Below, one piece after another: positions 25,870-35,154 of a stretch of DNA of 61,603 nt. Origin of the DNA: Chitinophagaceae bacterium (GTDB lineage Bacteria > Bacteroidota > Bacteroidia > Chitinophagales > Chitinophagaceae); the NCBI GenBank assembly GCA_013696395.1, contig JACCYQ010000192.1, positions 1 to 61,603 of the forward strand, in the 5' to 3' direction. A model generated the notes under the pieces. That model was not told the DNA's origin, did not search any database, and saw only the letters and a program-made list of their open reading frames with translations. Each line of letters begins with the position of its first letter. Positions within the stretch are counted from its first letter, which is position 1. The position numbers and the translations under genes are program-made.

Positions 25870-27240
25870 GTGTTTAATAAAAATAAAATTTTGGACTTAC
25901 GTTCTCTTTTTACAATTTGTTTGATAAGTTTTTTCTCCTTTGCTTCCTTTAGCCAGGATAATTCTCCTTACTCACGGTATGGCATAGGCGATCTTGTTCC
26001 AAATACCAATATCATTAACAGGGGGATGGGTGGAATTTCTGCCGCTTATTCTGATCAACTTTCTATTAACTTCAATAACCCTGCATCATACTCCTCTTTT
26101 AAGGCTTACCTGGAAGAGAATTCTAAAAAGGTAAGTTCAGGCAGGGTATTATTTGATATCGGAATAAATGTAGACAGCCGCACTTTGCGTGAAGGCAATT
26201 CGCCCCAAAAATTTACGGCAAGTAATGCCCTTTTCTCATACGTTCAGGTCGGAATACCTATAAAAAATAATTGGGGTATGAGTTTCGGACTTAGACCCAT
26301 CAGCCGGGTTAGTTATAAAATTGCCAGGAACGAATTGATCTTTGATCCGATTACTAATATGCCTATTGACAGTGCTTTCACAGAATTTAGTGGGAATGGC
26401 GGTTCTTACCTGGCTTCTATCGGAACCGGTTTCGCTATTAAAAATTTCAGCTTTGGTGGTACTTTCGGTTACCTTTTTGGCAATAAAGAATATAGTACCA
26501 AACGTGCTTTTATAAATGATACGATAGCTTATAATAATTCAAACCATAGTACCCAATCCTCCTTTGGTAATATTTATTTTAGTGGGGGTGCTCAGTATAA
26601 GATCAAAGTTTCTAATGCAAATTCTTTGACCCTGGGTGTTTATGGTAACTTAAAAAATACCCTGAATGGTTCGCAGGATGTAATTCGGGAGACTTTTATT
26701 CGCAGTTCTGAAAGTGGTGATTTTCGATTGGATAGTGTATATGAACAAAAGGATATTAAGGGTGAAGTAATTTATCCATCTGGTTTGGGTCTTGGATTTG
26801 TGTATGAAAAATCCCAAACACTTCAAAATGGTGGTTGGTTAATAGGTGTTGATTATATTCAAAATAAATGGAGTGATTTCCGTTTTTTTGGAAGTAGTGA
26901 TAATGTACAGGATAGTTGGGAACTACGCATTGGAACGCAGGTAAAACCAAAGCCTGGCAGTAATTATTGGAGTAATGTGGCTTACCGTGCCGGGTTCAAT
27001 TTTGGGGATGATTACATTAATGTTCAGCAACCGCTTTCTACCATGGGATTAACACTTGGTTTTGGATTGCCCCTGGCTAATTATAATAAATTAAGTCCTG
27101 GCCAGTTTAGTGTAATTAACGTGGCCATGGAATATAATAAAAGAGGCAATGACGATAACCTCCTAAAAGAAAATCTTTTCCGTTTATCTGTAGGGCTTTC
27201 CTTAAGTGATCTTTGGTTTGTGAAACGGAAGTATAACTAA
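25870..27240 (+). CDS. Outer-membrane beta-barrel protein, unknown function
   Basis: A 456-residue exported protein starting at a GTG. A signal peptide (about residues 1-28, ending F-S-Q) is followed by an N-terminal NSPYSRYGIGDL and a RGMGGISAAYSDQLSINFNNPASYS block like that of FadL/OmpP1-type barrels, where such G-M-G-G and N-P-A-S motifs mark the hatch and first strands. The rest is a series of amphipathic beta-strands ending in L-S-D-L-W-F-V-K-R-K-Y-N. It lies between coaX and lptC with spacings of 10 and about 30 bp, so it is probably cotranscribed. Its cargo, if it is a transporter, is unknown. Confidence 0.75.
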   Translation: MFNKNKILDLRSLFTICLISFFSFASFSQDNSPYSRYGIGDLVPNTNIINRGMGGISAAYSDQLSINFNNPASYSSFKAYLEENSKKVSSGRVLFDIGINVDSRTLREGNSPQKFTASNALFSYVQVGIPIKNNWGMSFGLRPISRVSYKIARNELIFDPITNMPIDSAFTEFSGNGGSYLASIGTGFAIKNFSFGGTFGYLFGNKEYSTKRAFINDTIAYNNSNHSTQSSFGNIYFSGGAQYKIKVSNANSLTLGVYGNLKNTLNGSQDVIRETFIRSSESGDFRLDSVYEQKDIKGEVIYPSGLGLGFVYEKSQTLQNGGWLIGVDYIQNKWSDFRFFGSSDNVQDSWELRIGTQVKPKPGSNYWSNVAYRAGFNFGDDYINVQQPLSTMGLTLGFGLPLANYNKLSPGQFSVINVAMEYNKRGNDDNLLKENLFRLSVGLSLSDLWFVKRKYN

Positions 27241-27271
27241 GTCTTGTTTTGCATTGTTTATAAAGTTTATC

Positions 27272-27832
27272 ATGCATTCACCATTTAATTTGTCTAATAT
27301 AAAAGCAACATCATTTTTTATGATCAGTTGCTTTTTTTTATGGGCTTGTGAAAATGATGTAACGCAGGTGCAGAATTGGAACCAAAAAGTTGAAATGGTA
27401 GAAACGGGTAAGCAAATTCTTGCTTACTTAAGTACGGAAGGCAAGGTAAGGGCCAAACTAACCGCACCACTCCTGCTCAGGTACCAGACTGATACTTTGT
27501 ATTCGGAATTTCCAAATAGCCTTCATGTAGATTTCTATGATGATAGCACCAAAGTTGAAAGCCAATTAGATGCTCTATATGGAATATATTATGAATCGTT
27601 TAATAAGGTTTACCTGAGAGACAGTGTAATGGTTTTCAATACTAACGGCGATACCTTGAGAACTTCTGAACTTTGGTGGGATCAGCAAACCCAGAAATTT
27701 TATAATGATAAGCCTACCCGAATTGACACAAAGACCCAGCATTTGTATGGTGCACATGGAATAGAAGCAAGCCAGGATTTTTCACAGATCATCCTTAATC
27801 AGCCCTCTGGAACAATCGAAGTGGAAGAATAA
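27272..27832 (+). CDS. lptC: LPS export ABC transporter periplasmic protein LptC
   Basis: LptC receives LPS from the LptBFG transporter and passes it to the LptA bridge. This 186-residue protein has an N-terminal hydrophobic segment with a lipobox-like L-W-A-C (Cys26), common for Bacteroidota LptC, then a beta-jellyroll domain with YLSTEGKVRAKLTAP and the D-G-x-Y-x-S-F-N-K-like repeats leading to ELWWDQQTQKFYNDKP. The frame extends to TTG 27254, but ATG 27272 is preferred. It closes the LON-coaX-OMP-lptC run and is followed by a hairpin. Confidence 0.85.
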   Translation: MHSPFNLSNIKATSFFMISCFFLWACENDVTQVQNWNQKVEMVETGKQILAYLSTEGKVRAKLTAPLLLRYQTDTLYSEFPNSLHVDFYDDSTKVESQLDALYGIYYESFNKVYLRDSVMVFNTNGDTLRTSELWWDQQTQKFYNDKPTRIDTKTQHLYGAHGIEASQDFSQIILNQPSGTIEVEE

Positions 27833-27849
27833 TTATCATTTAATGCAAA

Positions 27850-27888
27850 CAGCCCCTCGGGTTAGTAAGGGGCTGTAAGTTCGTTTTG
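27850..27888 (+). terminator. Hairpin after lptC
   Basis: CAGCCCCT (27850-27857) pairs perfectly with AGGGGCTG (27868-27875) around a 10-base loop. A mixed T-rich stretch (TAAGTTCGTTTT) follows rather than a pure U tract. Probably the terminator of the coaX-lptC run. Confidence 0.6.
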
Positions 27889-27987
27889 GGGTATGAACCT
27901 TTAACGGGGGTTTTTCAATAGGTTTTGGTTTTGCTTCTCATCAGGATTGGATCAAGAACGGGTAGGTATTTCATAGGATATAAAAAA

Positions 27988-28090
27988 AGTTGATTGATAC
28001 TGGATTTTTAAATTTGTTTTTCATGGATTGGAAAAATTTCTGGATGGTTTGGTTTTTAAATTCAGGATATTGGGTTCGTATCAATCAACT
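27988..28090. repeat. 103-bp element bounded by perfect 13-bp inverted repeats
   Basis: The 405-base gap between lptC and the SDR gene contains no credible reading frame. Inside it, AGTTGATTGATAC (27988-28000) is repeated in perfect inverted orientation at 28078-28090, with 77 bp between. The interior contains two copies of TTTTTAAATT as direct repeats. No target-site duplication was seen at the edges. This could be a miniature inverted-repeat element, a long-loop RNA hairpin or a pair of operator half-sites. Confidence 0.5.
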
Positions 28091-28171
28091 AGATCAAAAG
28101 TAGTATTCACAAAACTTCATAAGAAGAGCAATATTTCTCTTTTTTTAATATGATGTATTTACAGCATGTTA

Positions 28172-28183
28172 CGTAGATCTACG
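28172..28183. promoter_or_regulatory. 12-bp perfect palindrome CGTAGATCTACG
   Basis: A perfect 12-bp palindrome 54 bp before the SDR start codon, in otherwise AT-rich DNA. It is the right size for a dimeric repressor site, but no regulator gene is adjacent. Could be chance. Confidence 0.3.
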
Positions 28184-28237
28184 GTTAAGCTGACAAGTAT
28201 AATTGCATATTTTATTTAATTTGAATAAAAAAAATAT

Positions 28238-29062
28238 ATGTCATTTCAAAACACAACAATTTTTATAACTGGCGCCAGCAGGGGCATAGGCAAAGCAATA
28301 GTTTTAAAATTCGCAAAAGAAGGGGCAAACATTGCGGTGGCCTCAAAAAGTGTAACTGAAAATCCAAAATTGGGAGGTACCATATATTCAGCGGTTGAAG
28401 AAATTGAAAAGGTTGGCGGTAAAGGAATAGCTATTCCCTGCGATATAAGGTTTGAAGACCAAATTGAGGCTGCAGTTAAAAAAACAACGGAACATTTTGG
28501 CGGTATCGATATCCTGGTCAATAATGCATCCGCTATCAGTCTTACAAATACTCAACAAACGGAAACCAAGCGACTAGACCTGATGCACAATATCAATATC
28601 AGGGGTACATTATTAGTGAGCCGTCACTGCATTCCATTTTTAAAAAAAGGCCGTAATCCGCATATTTTAAACCTTTCACCGCCCATAAATCTGGATCCCA
28701 AATGGTTTAAAAATCACCTGGCTTATACCATAAGTAAATATGGGATGAGCATGATCGTTATGGGCCTGGCGGAAGAACTAAGAAAAGATAAAATAGCGGT
28801 AAACGCATTGTGGCCTAAAACCACCATTGACACTGCCGCCGTTAAAAATTTATTAGGAGGTGAAGCCCTTGCGCAAATGAGCCGTAAACCGGAGATCATT
28901 GCGGACGCCGCTCACTATATTTTTTCCCAGCCTGCTGAAGAATGTACCGGAAACTTTTTTATTGATGAAGAAGTGTTGGCTATGGCTGGTGTTACAGATC
29001 TTACTAAGTATGCGGTTAATCCTGATAATAAATTATACACAGATTTATTTTTGGAAGATTGA
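28238..29062 (+). CDS. Short-chain dehydrogenase (HSDL2-like SDR)
   Basis: A 274-residue NAD(P)-dependent short-chain dehydrogenase/reductase. The cofactor motif T-G-A-S-R-G-I-G covers residues 11-18; the N-N-A motif is in LVNNASAISL; the catalytic Tyr and Lys are in AYTISKYG. The conserved SKSVTENPKLGGTIYSAVEEIE segment and LNLSPPINLDPKWFKNHLAYT match the HSDL2 (hydroxysteroid dehydrogenase-like 2) subgroup, often linked to lipid metabolism, but without the C-terminal SCP2 domain of the animal protein. It is monocistronic, preceded by a 405-bp gap and followed by a hairpin terminator. Substrate unknown. Confidence 0.9.
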   Translation: MSFQNTTIFITGASRGIGKAIVLKFAKEGANIAVASKSVTENPKLGGTIYSAVEEIEKVGGKGIAIPCDIRFEDQIEAAVKKTTEHFGGIDILVNNASAISLTNTQQTETKRLDLMHNINIRGTLLVSRHCIPFLKKGRNPHILNLSPPINLDPKWFKNHLAYTISKYGMSMIVMGLAEELRKDKIAVNALWPKTTIDTAAVKNLLGGEALAQMSRKPEIIADAAHYIFSQPAEECTGNFFIDEEVLAMAGVTDLTKYAVNPDNKLYTDLFLED

Positions 29063-29087
29063 ATAATTATAAATTATTATTGAAAAT

Positions 29088-29118
29088 GGCGTTACATGCA
29101 TAGATGCAACGCCTTTTC
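29088..29118. terminator. Bidirectional terminator between SDR and PBP1A genes
   Basis: GGCGTT (29088-29093) pairs with AACGCC (29108-29113), with inner TGCA pairing. T residues follow on the plus strand and an A-rich stretch precedes it, so it can serve both convergent genes. Confidence 0.65.
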
Positions 29119-29135
29119 ATTTTAAAAAATATTAA

Positions 29136-31559
29136 TCAATTGTCGTTTTCTTTATTCTTTTTCCCAAATACCTTTTCTAAAAATCCCTTTTTCTTTTCAT
29201 CCTCTTTTTTCGCTGCCGGTGTTCCTATCTTTGGCGCTTTTTTATCGGAAGTATCACTTTTCTTTTTGCCATTCTTCTCATCATCCTTTACCGGTTTAGA
29301 TTCGGGACCGATATATTCAGAACCATCCATAACTTCAAAGTCTGAAGCGCCGCCTACACCAACATCGTCACCTTCCGCACCCGGCGGAGGGATATTTGAA
29401 AGATCATTCATGATATCAGCACTATTGATTTCATTTTCAAGATCCGCAGGTTTCACAAATATTGCTTTCTGATCGATGGCGAGAGATTTATCAGCATAGA
29501 TTTTTTTGAAAAATGCTTCCCAAATTGGACGTGCTGCTGTTCCACCATAACCCTGGCTATTTTCAATTCTTATGAATCGATCATCAGCACCAATCCAGCT
29601 ACCTGCCAGTAATTGAGGAACAAACCCCATAAACCATGCATCCGCATTATCATTAGTGGTTCCCGTTTTTCCGCCCATTTCTGTTGCTCCTAAACGATAC
29701 ATCAAACTTCCAGCAGTACCTTGTGTAACTACACCTTCCATCATTTTAATCATTTTATAGGCAGTTATCTCACTCATTACCTCTTTGCGGTTAGCACTGT
29801 AATCAAACCGACGGATTACATTTCCATTGCGATCTTCAATCCGTGAAATAAAATAAGGTCGGGTGGAGAATCCACGTCCGGGGAAAATTGAATAGCTCCA
29901 CATCATTTCAAACATGGAAAGATCCATGGCTCCCAATGCATTGGCAGGATGAGCTTCTAATTTAGTAGGAATATTAATTCTTTCCATAAATGCCGCAAAT
30001 TGAGCAGGACCTACTTGTTTCATAATATAAGCAGTGGCACAGTTACGGCTCCAGGCAAGTGCATTGGACATTGTGACTGTTCTGCCTGTACATGTCTTAG
30101 AAGTGGCAGGAACTAACCGGTCGCTCCCAAAATCCTGCTGCTGGTCTATTACTGCTGATTGTGGATCCATTCCTCTTTCCTCAATTGCCTGGGCATATAA
30201 TAATGGTTTGATAGTTGAGCCCACCTGCCTTTTGGTTTTTAAGTTTACGTGGTCATATTTATAAGTCTTGAAATCAATACCACCTACCCAGGCCTTTACT
30301 TCACCCGTAACAGGATCCATTGCCATAAACGAAGATTGCAACATTTGCCGGTGATATTTAATGGAATCGTAGGGCGTCATTACCGTATCCTTTTCACGAT
30401 CCTTATTCCAGGCAAAAACTTTCATTGGTGTTTTTTTATGAAAGCTTAATTTGATTTCCTTGTCAGAAAAACCTTCGTCTTTCATAGCTGCCCATCGATC
30501 ACTGTTTTTCATGGCAGCATCTAAAACATTCTCAAAGCCTTTCCAAACCTTACCGTTTTTTATGTTTGCCTGCCGGTCTAATGTCTTTTGCAATGAAGGC
30601 ATTTGTTGAGATACTGCTTCTTCAGCATATTCCTGCATGCGTGGATTTATAGTAGTATAAATCTTTAATCCATCATCATAAATATTATAAGGATCACCAT
30701 TCTGATTCGTAAGGTCTTTTAAAGCTTCGCGTACTTCATCTTTTAATATTTCCCGGAAATAAGGAGCATAACCAGTGTTCTGATCTAACTTATGGTAATT
30801 TAATTTAATAGGTAAAGTTTTTAAACGGGAAGCTTCGCCTTCTGTAATCTTATTATTCTTTGCCATTTGATTAATTACCGTATTTCGGCGGTCAAGGGCG
30901 GCTTTCGGATTGCGACGGGGATTATAGAGATAATTGGCTTTTAAAATACCCACCAGCATTGCGGCTTCTTCAGGTTTTAACCGATCAGGTTCTGTTTGAA
31001 AAAAAGTTCGGGCAGCATTACGAATCCCATAAATATTATCACCATAAGGGACAGCATTCAGGTATAAAGCAATAATTTCTTCTTTAGTAAAATTTCGTTC
31101 AAGCCTTACCGCAATAATGTATTCTTTCAATTTTTCTATTACACGCCATGGTTTGTTGCGGCTACCCTGGTCAAGTAAAGCTTTGGCTAACTGTTGCGAG
31201 ATAGTACTACCTCCTCCTTCCCGTCCCAATAAAACAACTGCGCGTAGAGTACTTTGAACATCAATGCCTGAATGGTCATAGAATCTTTCATCTTCTGTTG
31301 CAACCAGGGCATCAATTACATGTTTGGAAATATCGCGGTATTCAACAACACTTCTGTTCCCTCTTTCCCGGTAATATTTGCCCATTAGGGTACCATCCTC
31401 TGCATAAACTTCCGATGATTGCAGGATAGAAGGATTTTCTAACTCTTTCAATGAAGGCATTTTGCCAAATACACCAAAATTGGCCAGCATGATAACCAGT
31501 AAAAAAAAGGCAAAGCCGGAAAAAAAGATTATCCAAAAGACTTTTACAGATCGTTTCAT
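29136..31559 (-). CDS. Penicillin-binding protein 1A, bifunctional
   Basis: An 807-residue class A PBP that polymerises and cross-links peptidoglycan. One N-terminal transmembrane helix (about residues 8-28) is followed by the GT51 glycosyltransferase domain (ATEDERFYDHSG with the catalytic Glu; GGGSTISQQLAKALL). The transpeptidase domain has the S-x-x-K motif at Ser448-Lys451 (G-S-T-I-K), S-R-N in WSRNCATAY and K-T-G-T-T. The C-terminal 100 residues are a charged low-complexity tail rich in Lys, Asp and Pro, probably disordered. It converges on the SDR gene and lies downstream of the porW-like gene on the same strand. Confidence 0.95.
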   Translation of the reverse strand: MKRSVKVFWIIFFSGFAFFLLVIMLANFGVFGKMPSLKELENPSILQSSEVYAEDGTLMGKYYRERGNRSVVEYRDISKHVIDALVATEDERFYDHSGIDVQSTLRAVVLLGREGGGSTISQQLAKALLDQGSRNKPWRVIEKLKEYIIAVRLERNFTKEEIIALYLNAVPYGDNIYGIRNAARTFFQTEPDRLKPEEAAMLVGILKANYLYNPRRNPKAALDRRNTVINQMAKNNKITEGEASRLKTLPIKLNYHKLDQNTGYAPYFREILKDEVREALKDLTNQNGDPYNIYDDGLKIYTTINPRMQEYAEEAVSQQMPSLQKTLDRQANIKNGKVWKGFENVLDAAMKNSDRWAAMKDEGFSDKEIKLSFHKKTPMKVFAWNKDREKDTVMTPYDSIKYHRQMLQSSFMAMDPVTGEVKAWVGGIDFKTYKYDHVNLKTKRQVGSTIKPLLYAQAIEERGMDPQSAVIDQQQDFGSDRLVPATSKTCTGRTVTMSNALAWSRNCATAYIMKQVGPAQFAAFMERINIPTKLEAHPANALGAMDLSMFEMMWSYSIFPGRGFSTRPYFISRIEDRNGNVIRRFDYSANRKEVMSEITAYKMIKMMEGVVTQGTAGSLMYRLGATEMGGKTGTTNDNADAWFMGFVPQLLAGSWIGADDRFIRIENSQGYGGTAARPIWEAFFKKIYADKSLAIDQKAIFVKPADLENEINSADIMNDLSNIPPPGAEGDDVGVGGASDFEVMDGSEYIGPESKPVKDDEKNGKKKSDTSDKKAPKIGTPAAKKEDEKKKGFLEKVFGKKNKENDN

Positions 31560-31672
31560 ATTGTGTATCTATTTATAGAATATCAGGTCGGTTAAGTTAA
31601 TACCGAAATTAATAAAAATGAATGCCGGAATCAGATGCAGTCCGTTAAATTTTAAAAAGCAGTGAGCAGTGG

Positions 31673-34606
31673 TTAAAATATCCCTGGTAAATGCTGATCA
31701 AGGAACTGTGTGTATTTATTTATATCCAGGTCAGTTTTTAAAAATTCAAGATTTTGCTGGCTTATAAGGTAATATTTATACTTATCAGCCTTTAACCAGG
31801 ACATAATTTGCGTACTTGTAACTGGCCTGGCAAGTTCAACATAATCAAGTGCCGCTTTAGCATTGGTGAATGGACCTATTACCAGCACCTGGACCTCACT
31901 ATTTAAGGGTATAATGGTAAGATCATATGTTTGGTTATAGTATTTTTCTCTGTTGTATCTGAACATAGCAGTCCGCGCTTCATTTACAAAAACAGGATCT
32001 ACCTTATTCAGGATGATCATAGCCATATGAGGCTGTTGTGCGTTAAAGCTGTAACCTGCTGTAGTAGTAGTTATAACAGGTTTGGTAATTACACTATCCA
32101 TTCTGGTGGCGGTTATCTGTGGCGCTACTTCTTTTGGTTTGTCTATCGGTTTTGTAATTACTGAATCCTGGTCTTCTGGTCTGGTAACCCTAAAAACTTC
32201 CGTTACTGTAAATGTATCTTCGGCTGGTCTTTCAATTTGCAAATTTCTTAGTTCTTCTTCAATTTGCGAACGGCGCGATAAAACATCAACCATTGTTTTC
32301 GCTTTTTGAGCAAGATCAGTTCCGGGATAGCGGCTATTAATTTTATTAAGTATTGTAACAGCTGTGGAGTCTTCTCTTTCCCTGATATAATATACTGATT
32401 CAATATACATTTGTTGTGGTGACCAAAATCCTTCCCCATACATACTGTCGGCTATTTTTTTACTTGCCAGGGCTTCACTGAAACGACCTTCAATAAATTG
32501 GTCATAGATTTTTTCGTAAGCGACAGTCGCATCTGGATTATTACTTTTTGAAGTTGGATCCTGGCCCGTTGTTGCAATCGAGGTTAATTTGCTTTTAGGA
32601 TATTTAGCGGTTAATTGTTGTTTAACCTGGGCAGCTTCCGTGGTATTTCCATTTTTTTGGTAGCAGAAATACAGGTTAAATAAAACTTCATCCATTTTAG
32701 TAAAACCGGGAAAACGTTGTTGGAGTGTTTGGTAAATATTAGTCATTGAATTACAATCCTCAAAACTGTTCAGGTAAATTGAACCGGTAGCAAACATGGC
32801 ATTTTGAATTGAATCATTGGACAGTTTTAATGTTTCTTCAGTGAGTGGTAAATTGTTTAAAAGTGATTCATAAGTCACTTCTGCAGATGGAGCGGTGGAG
32901 GCAGCGGTGACCGGAGAGTTCCCGGGAACCTGGTTATTGGCAATATTACTAGTTGTACCAACTGCGCTGCTTCTTCGCCAATTATCGGCATTAGGTCGGT
33001 TTCCCCAGCGGTTTTTGAAATCAACGGCTCCACGAGTTCGTAGCGTATTATTATAAAAATACCAGTCACCTTTAACCTGCTCAAAAATATCAGGACTACT
33101 ATTAACAGTTACAGATCCGGTTGAAGGAAAATCAATATTATCTTTCAATCCTTGTTCTTTACGAATCTGTTTCACAAGCTTTTTGATATGTTCTTCTCTT
33201 TCCGTTACCGGAAGGTTTGTGATTAATTGCAAACTGTCTTGTCTTTCAATTACCTCAATATGCCCAGCCAATTGGCCCAGGATAAATTTCCTGTCATTAA
33301 TTTTTTCAAGGTCGGTTAAAGCCGGATCGTTGAGTTTTAAGCTATCATAAAAATTATAAGCTTGCCTGTATAATCTTTTATCAAAAGCCATTTGAGCTAA
33401 TTGCAGGTAAGCCTTATTCTGTAAACCGTCATTACCATTGTTGTATCGTGTACCCATTAACAGTAAAGCATAGGCTGCATCCGGATCATTCCTTTCCATT
33501 TCCATTTGTGCTGCCATAAAATAAATAATATCACGATAATCCTGGTATTTATCCCTTTTAACCATTCGGCTTAATTCGCTGATATTTTTATCTATATTAT
33601 TTACACTGCTGTCGCGGTTTGTCCTGATTACATTCAACCTGGCATAAATCTCCAATACAGGATTCGTGGTTCGGCTGATTGCTTTTTCATAATAATTTTC
33701 TGCTTCTGACAGGTCGCCAGATAATTCATAAAGCTGTGCAGTCAAAAATTCCCAGCGTGCCTTCTCTTGCTTGTTTCTTGCATTATCCAGTGTGATGCTT
33801 AAGTAATGTGCGGCACTATCCCAAATGCCCTGTTTATAAAACCAGAGTGCCTGAACTTCCTGCAGATCTTTTTCTAATCTTTCAGGAAACCCTGGATCAA
33901 GTTTTAAAGCTTCTATCAGGCTGGTGGCAGGTGTAAATTCACCCATGGCGATATGTGTACGTATCTGCCAGATAAAAGCATCATTACGACTAGGTGGTCT
34001 TGATAGCAGGCGATCTTTTAAATTCCTGTCTTCTTCGGTAGATATCTGGGTTGCTTCATTTCCATCCATTCTGCTGCCAATATACCTGTAGTAACCATCT
34101 TTTTCTTTATCAGCAAAAGCATAATTGATAAATTGAAATGTAAGGTTGGCTGAATCAAAATCCTGGCGCAGGTAATAAGCGGCACCCCAAAGAAGGTACA
34201 TATTGTCAATCCAGTCATTACGCAGATCGTGCAAGACGATTCCTGACTGAGATTTGAGAATGATACTATCCAGTTGTATGGAATTTGCTGATGTAGCTTC
34301 CAGGCTGTAGTTATAAAAAGGGAGCAGTTTTGAAAAATCATCCTGGTGAACAGCTTTAGCCAGTTCTATTACTTCGTTTAATTTATTGTTCGCATTAAAA
34401 AAATAATTATAATGAGTAACCGTATTTTGAAAAAATCTTCTTGGGATATTAAATTTTTTCTGGTCAGATTTTTCAGACCTTAATACCCGGTCTTCATAAG
34501 GTTTGGGTTTTTCAATATCGAGTGTAATTCCCAATTGGCCAAAGGAGACCGAACTGCAAAGACAAAATAAAAAAAAGGGAATAAATGTAAAGCGTGTTTG
34601 TCGCAT
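31673..34606 (-). CDS. T9SS PorW/SprE-like TPR protein
   Basis: A 977-residue exported protein with an N-terminal signal (FLFCLCSSVSFGQ; the Cys residues may make it a lipoprotein) followed by many tetratricopeptide-like helical repeats (about residues 60-450 and 600-780). A Ser/Thr/Pro-rich linker leads to a C-terminal globular domain of about 110 residues (HMAMIILNKVDPVFVNEARTAMF). Length, layout and the starting segment with IEKPKPYEDRVLRSEKS match PorW of Porphyromonas and SprE of Flavobacterium, which are needed for type IX secretion and gliding. The name is from recalled family features; alignment would settle it. It is divergent from the bactofilin-partner gene. Confidence 0.75.
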   Translation of the reverse strand: MRQTRFTFIPFFLFCLCSSVSFGQLGITLDIEKPKPYEDRVLRSEKSDQKKFNIPRRFFQNTVTHYNYFFNANNKLNEVIELAKAVHQDDFSKLLPFYNYSLEATSANSIQLDSIILKSQSGIVLHDLRNDWIDNMYLLWGAAYYLRQDFDSANLTFQFINYAFADKEKDGYYRYIGSRMDGNEATQISTEEDRNLKDRLLSRPPSRNDAFIWQIRTHIAMGEFTPATSLIEALKLDPGFPERLEKDLQEVQALWFYKQGIWDSAAHYLSITLDNARNKQEKARWEFLTAQLYELSGDLSEAENYYEKAISRTTNPVLEIYARLNVIRTNRDSSVNNIDKNISELSRMVKRDKYQDYRDIIYFMAAQMEMERNDPDAAYALLLMGTRYNNGNDGLQNKAYLQLAQMAFDKRLYRQAYNFYDSLKLNDPALTDLEKINDRKFILGQLAGHIEVIERQDSLQLITNLPVTEREEHIKKLVKQIRKEQGLKDNIDFPSTGSVTVNSSPDIFEQVKGDWYFYNNTLRTRGAVDFKNRWGNRPNADNWRRSSAVGTTSNIANNQVPGNSPVTAASTAPSAEVTYESLLNNLPLTEETLKLSNDSIQNAMFATGSIYLNSFEDCNSMTNIYQTLQQRFPGFTKMDEVLFNLYFCYQKNGNTTEAAQVKQQLTAKYPKSKLTSIATTGQDPTSKSNNPDATVAYEKIYDQFIEGRFSEALASKKIADSMYGEGFWSPQQMYIESVYYIREREDSTAVTILNKINSRYPGTDLAQKAKTMVDVLSRRSQIEEELRNLQIERPAEDTFTVTEVFRVTRPEDQDSVITKPIDKPKEVAPQITATRMDSVITKPVITTTTAGYSFNAQQPHMAMIILNKVDPVFVNEARTAMFRYNREKYYNQTYDLTIIPLNSEVQVLVIGPFTNAKAALDYVELARPVTSTQIMSWLKADKYKYYLISQQNLEFLKTDLDINKYTQFLDQHLPGIF

Positions 34607-34680
34607 AGTTCAGGCACAATCTAAAGTGTTATTAACTGAAATTCAAAACTTTTATTATAAAATCCACACAATTTTTTGTA

Positions 34681-34697
34681 GTAAAACGTTGTTTTAC
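34681..34697. promoter_or_regulatory. Palindrome GTAAAAC-GTT-GTTTTAC between divergent genes
   Basis: Perfect 7-bp arms around a 3-base spacer lie in the middle of the 144-bp divergent gap between the porW-like gene and the bactofilin-partner gene. It could be an operator governing both. No regulator is adjacent, so function is unproven. Confidence 0.35.
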
Positions 34698-34750
34698 AAG
34701 CAATAAATAAAGTGTGCTTTAGTAACTTTAATGTTAAACCCTGAAATTTA

Positions 34751-35143
34751 ATGAAACTGGATGCCGGTTCAACATTTAAACGGTTGCAGAACAGATACAG
34801 GTTGGTGGTAATGAATGATGATACGTATGAAGAAGTTGTAACATTCAAACTTTCAAGATTAAGTGTGTATATTGGATTGAGCACAATATTTATGTTGCTG
34901 GTGGGTTTAACAGTAGCGCTGATTGTTTTTACGCCATTAAAATATTATATACCTGGATATAATGATTTAAGCCAGGTAAGAGAGAACAGGCAATTAAAAT
35001 ACCGGATTGATTCATTGAATAAAGAAGTAACATTCAATGCTCAGTATATCGAAGGTTTAAGAAAGGTTTTGAGTGGTGATGTTAGCACACCGCTTGATAC
35101 CTCCCGCATTGAAATTCCGCGGGATGAATTTATAAACGACTAA
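34751..35143 (+). CDS. Bitopic membrane protein, M23-peptidase anchor without peptidase domain
   Basis: A 130-residue protein: a basic cytoplasmic start (residues 1-37, with KRLQNRYRLVVMNDDTYEEV), one transmembrane helix (about 38-62), a periplasmic juxtamembrane YYIPGYND, a coiled-coil-like stretch (about 72-100) and a short acidic tail. This matches the N-terminal third of the Bacteroidota M23 family metallopeptidases normally encoded next to bactofilin, but the protein stops where the LytM peptidase domain would begin. A tandem stop (TAA TAA) ends it and no peptidase sequence follows before bactofilin, which starts 12 bp later. It is probably a membrane anchor for the bactofilin polymer. 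Confidence 0.65.
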   Translation: MKLDAGSTFKRLQNRYRLVVMNDDTYEEVVTFKLSRLSVYIGLSTIFMLLVGLTVALIVFTPLKYYIPGYNDLSQVRENRQLKYRIDSLNKEVTFNAQYIEGLRKVLSGDVSTPLDTSRIEIPRDEFIND

Positions 35144-35154
35144 TAACTATACCT

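Noticed and set aside
34621-34884. Minus-strand reading frame across the divergent promoter and the anchor gene
   Set aside because: It overlaps the convincing plus-strand gene and the promoter region, and has no recognisable features.
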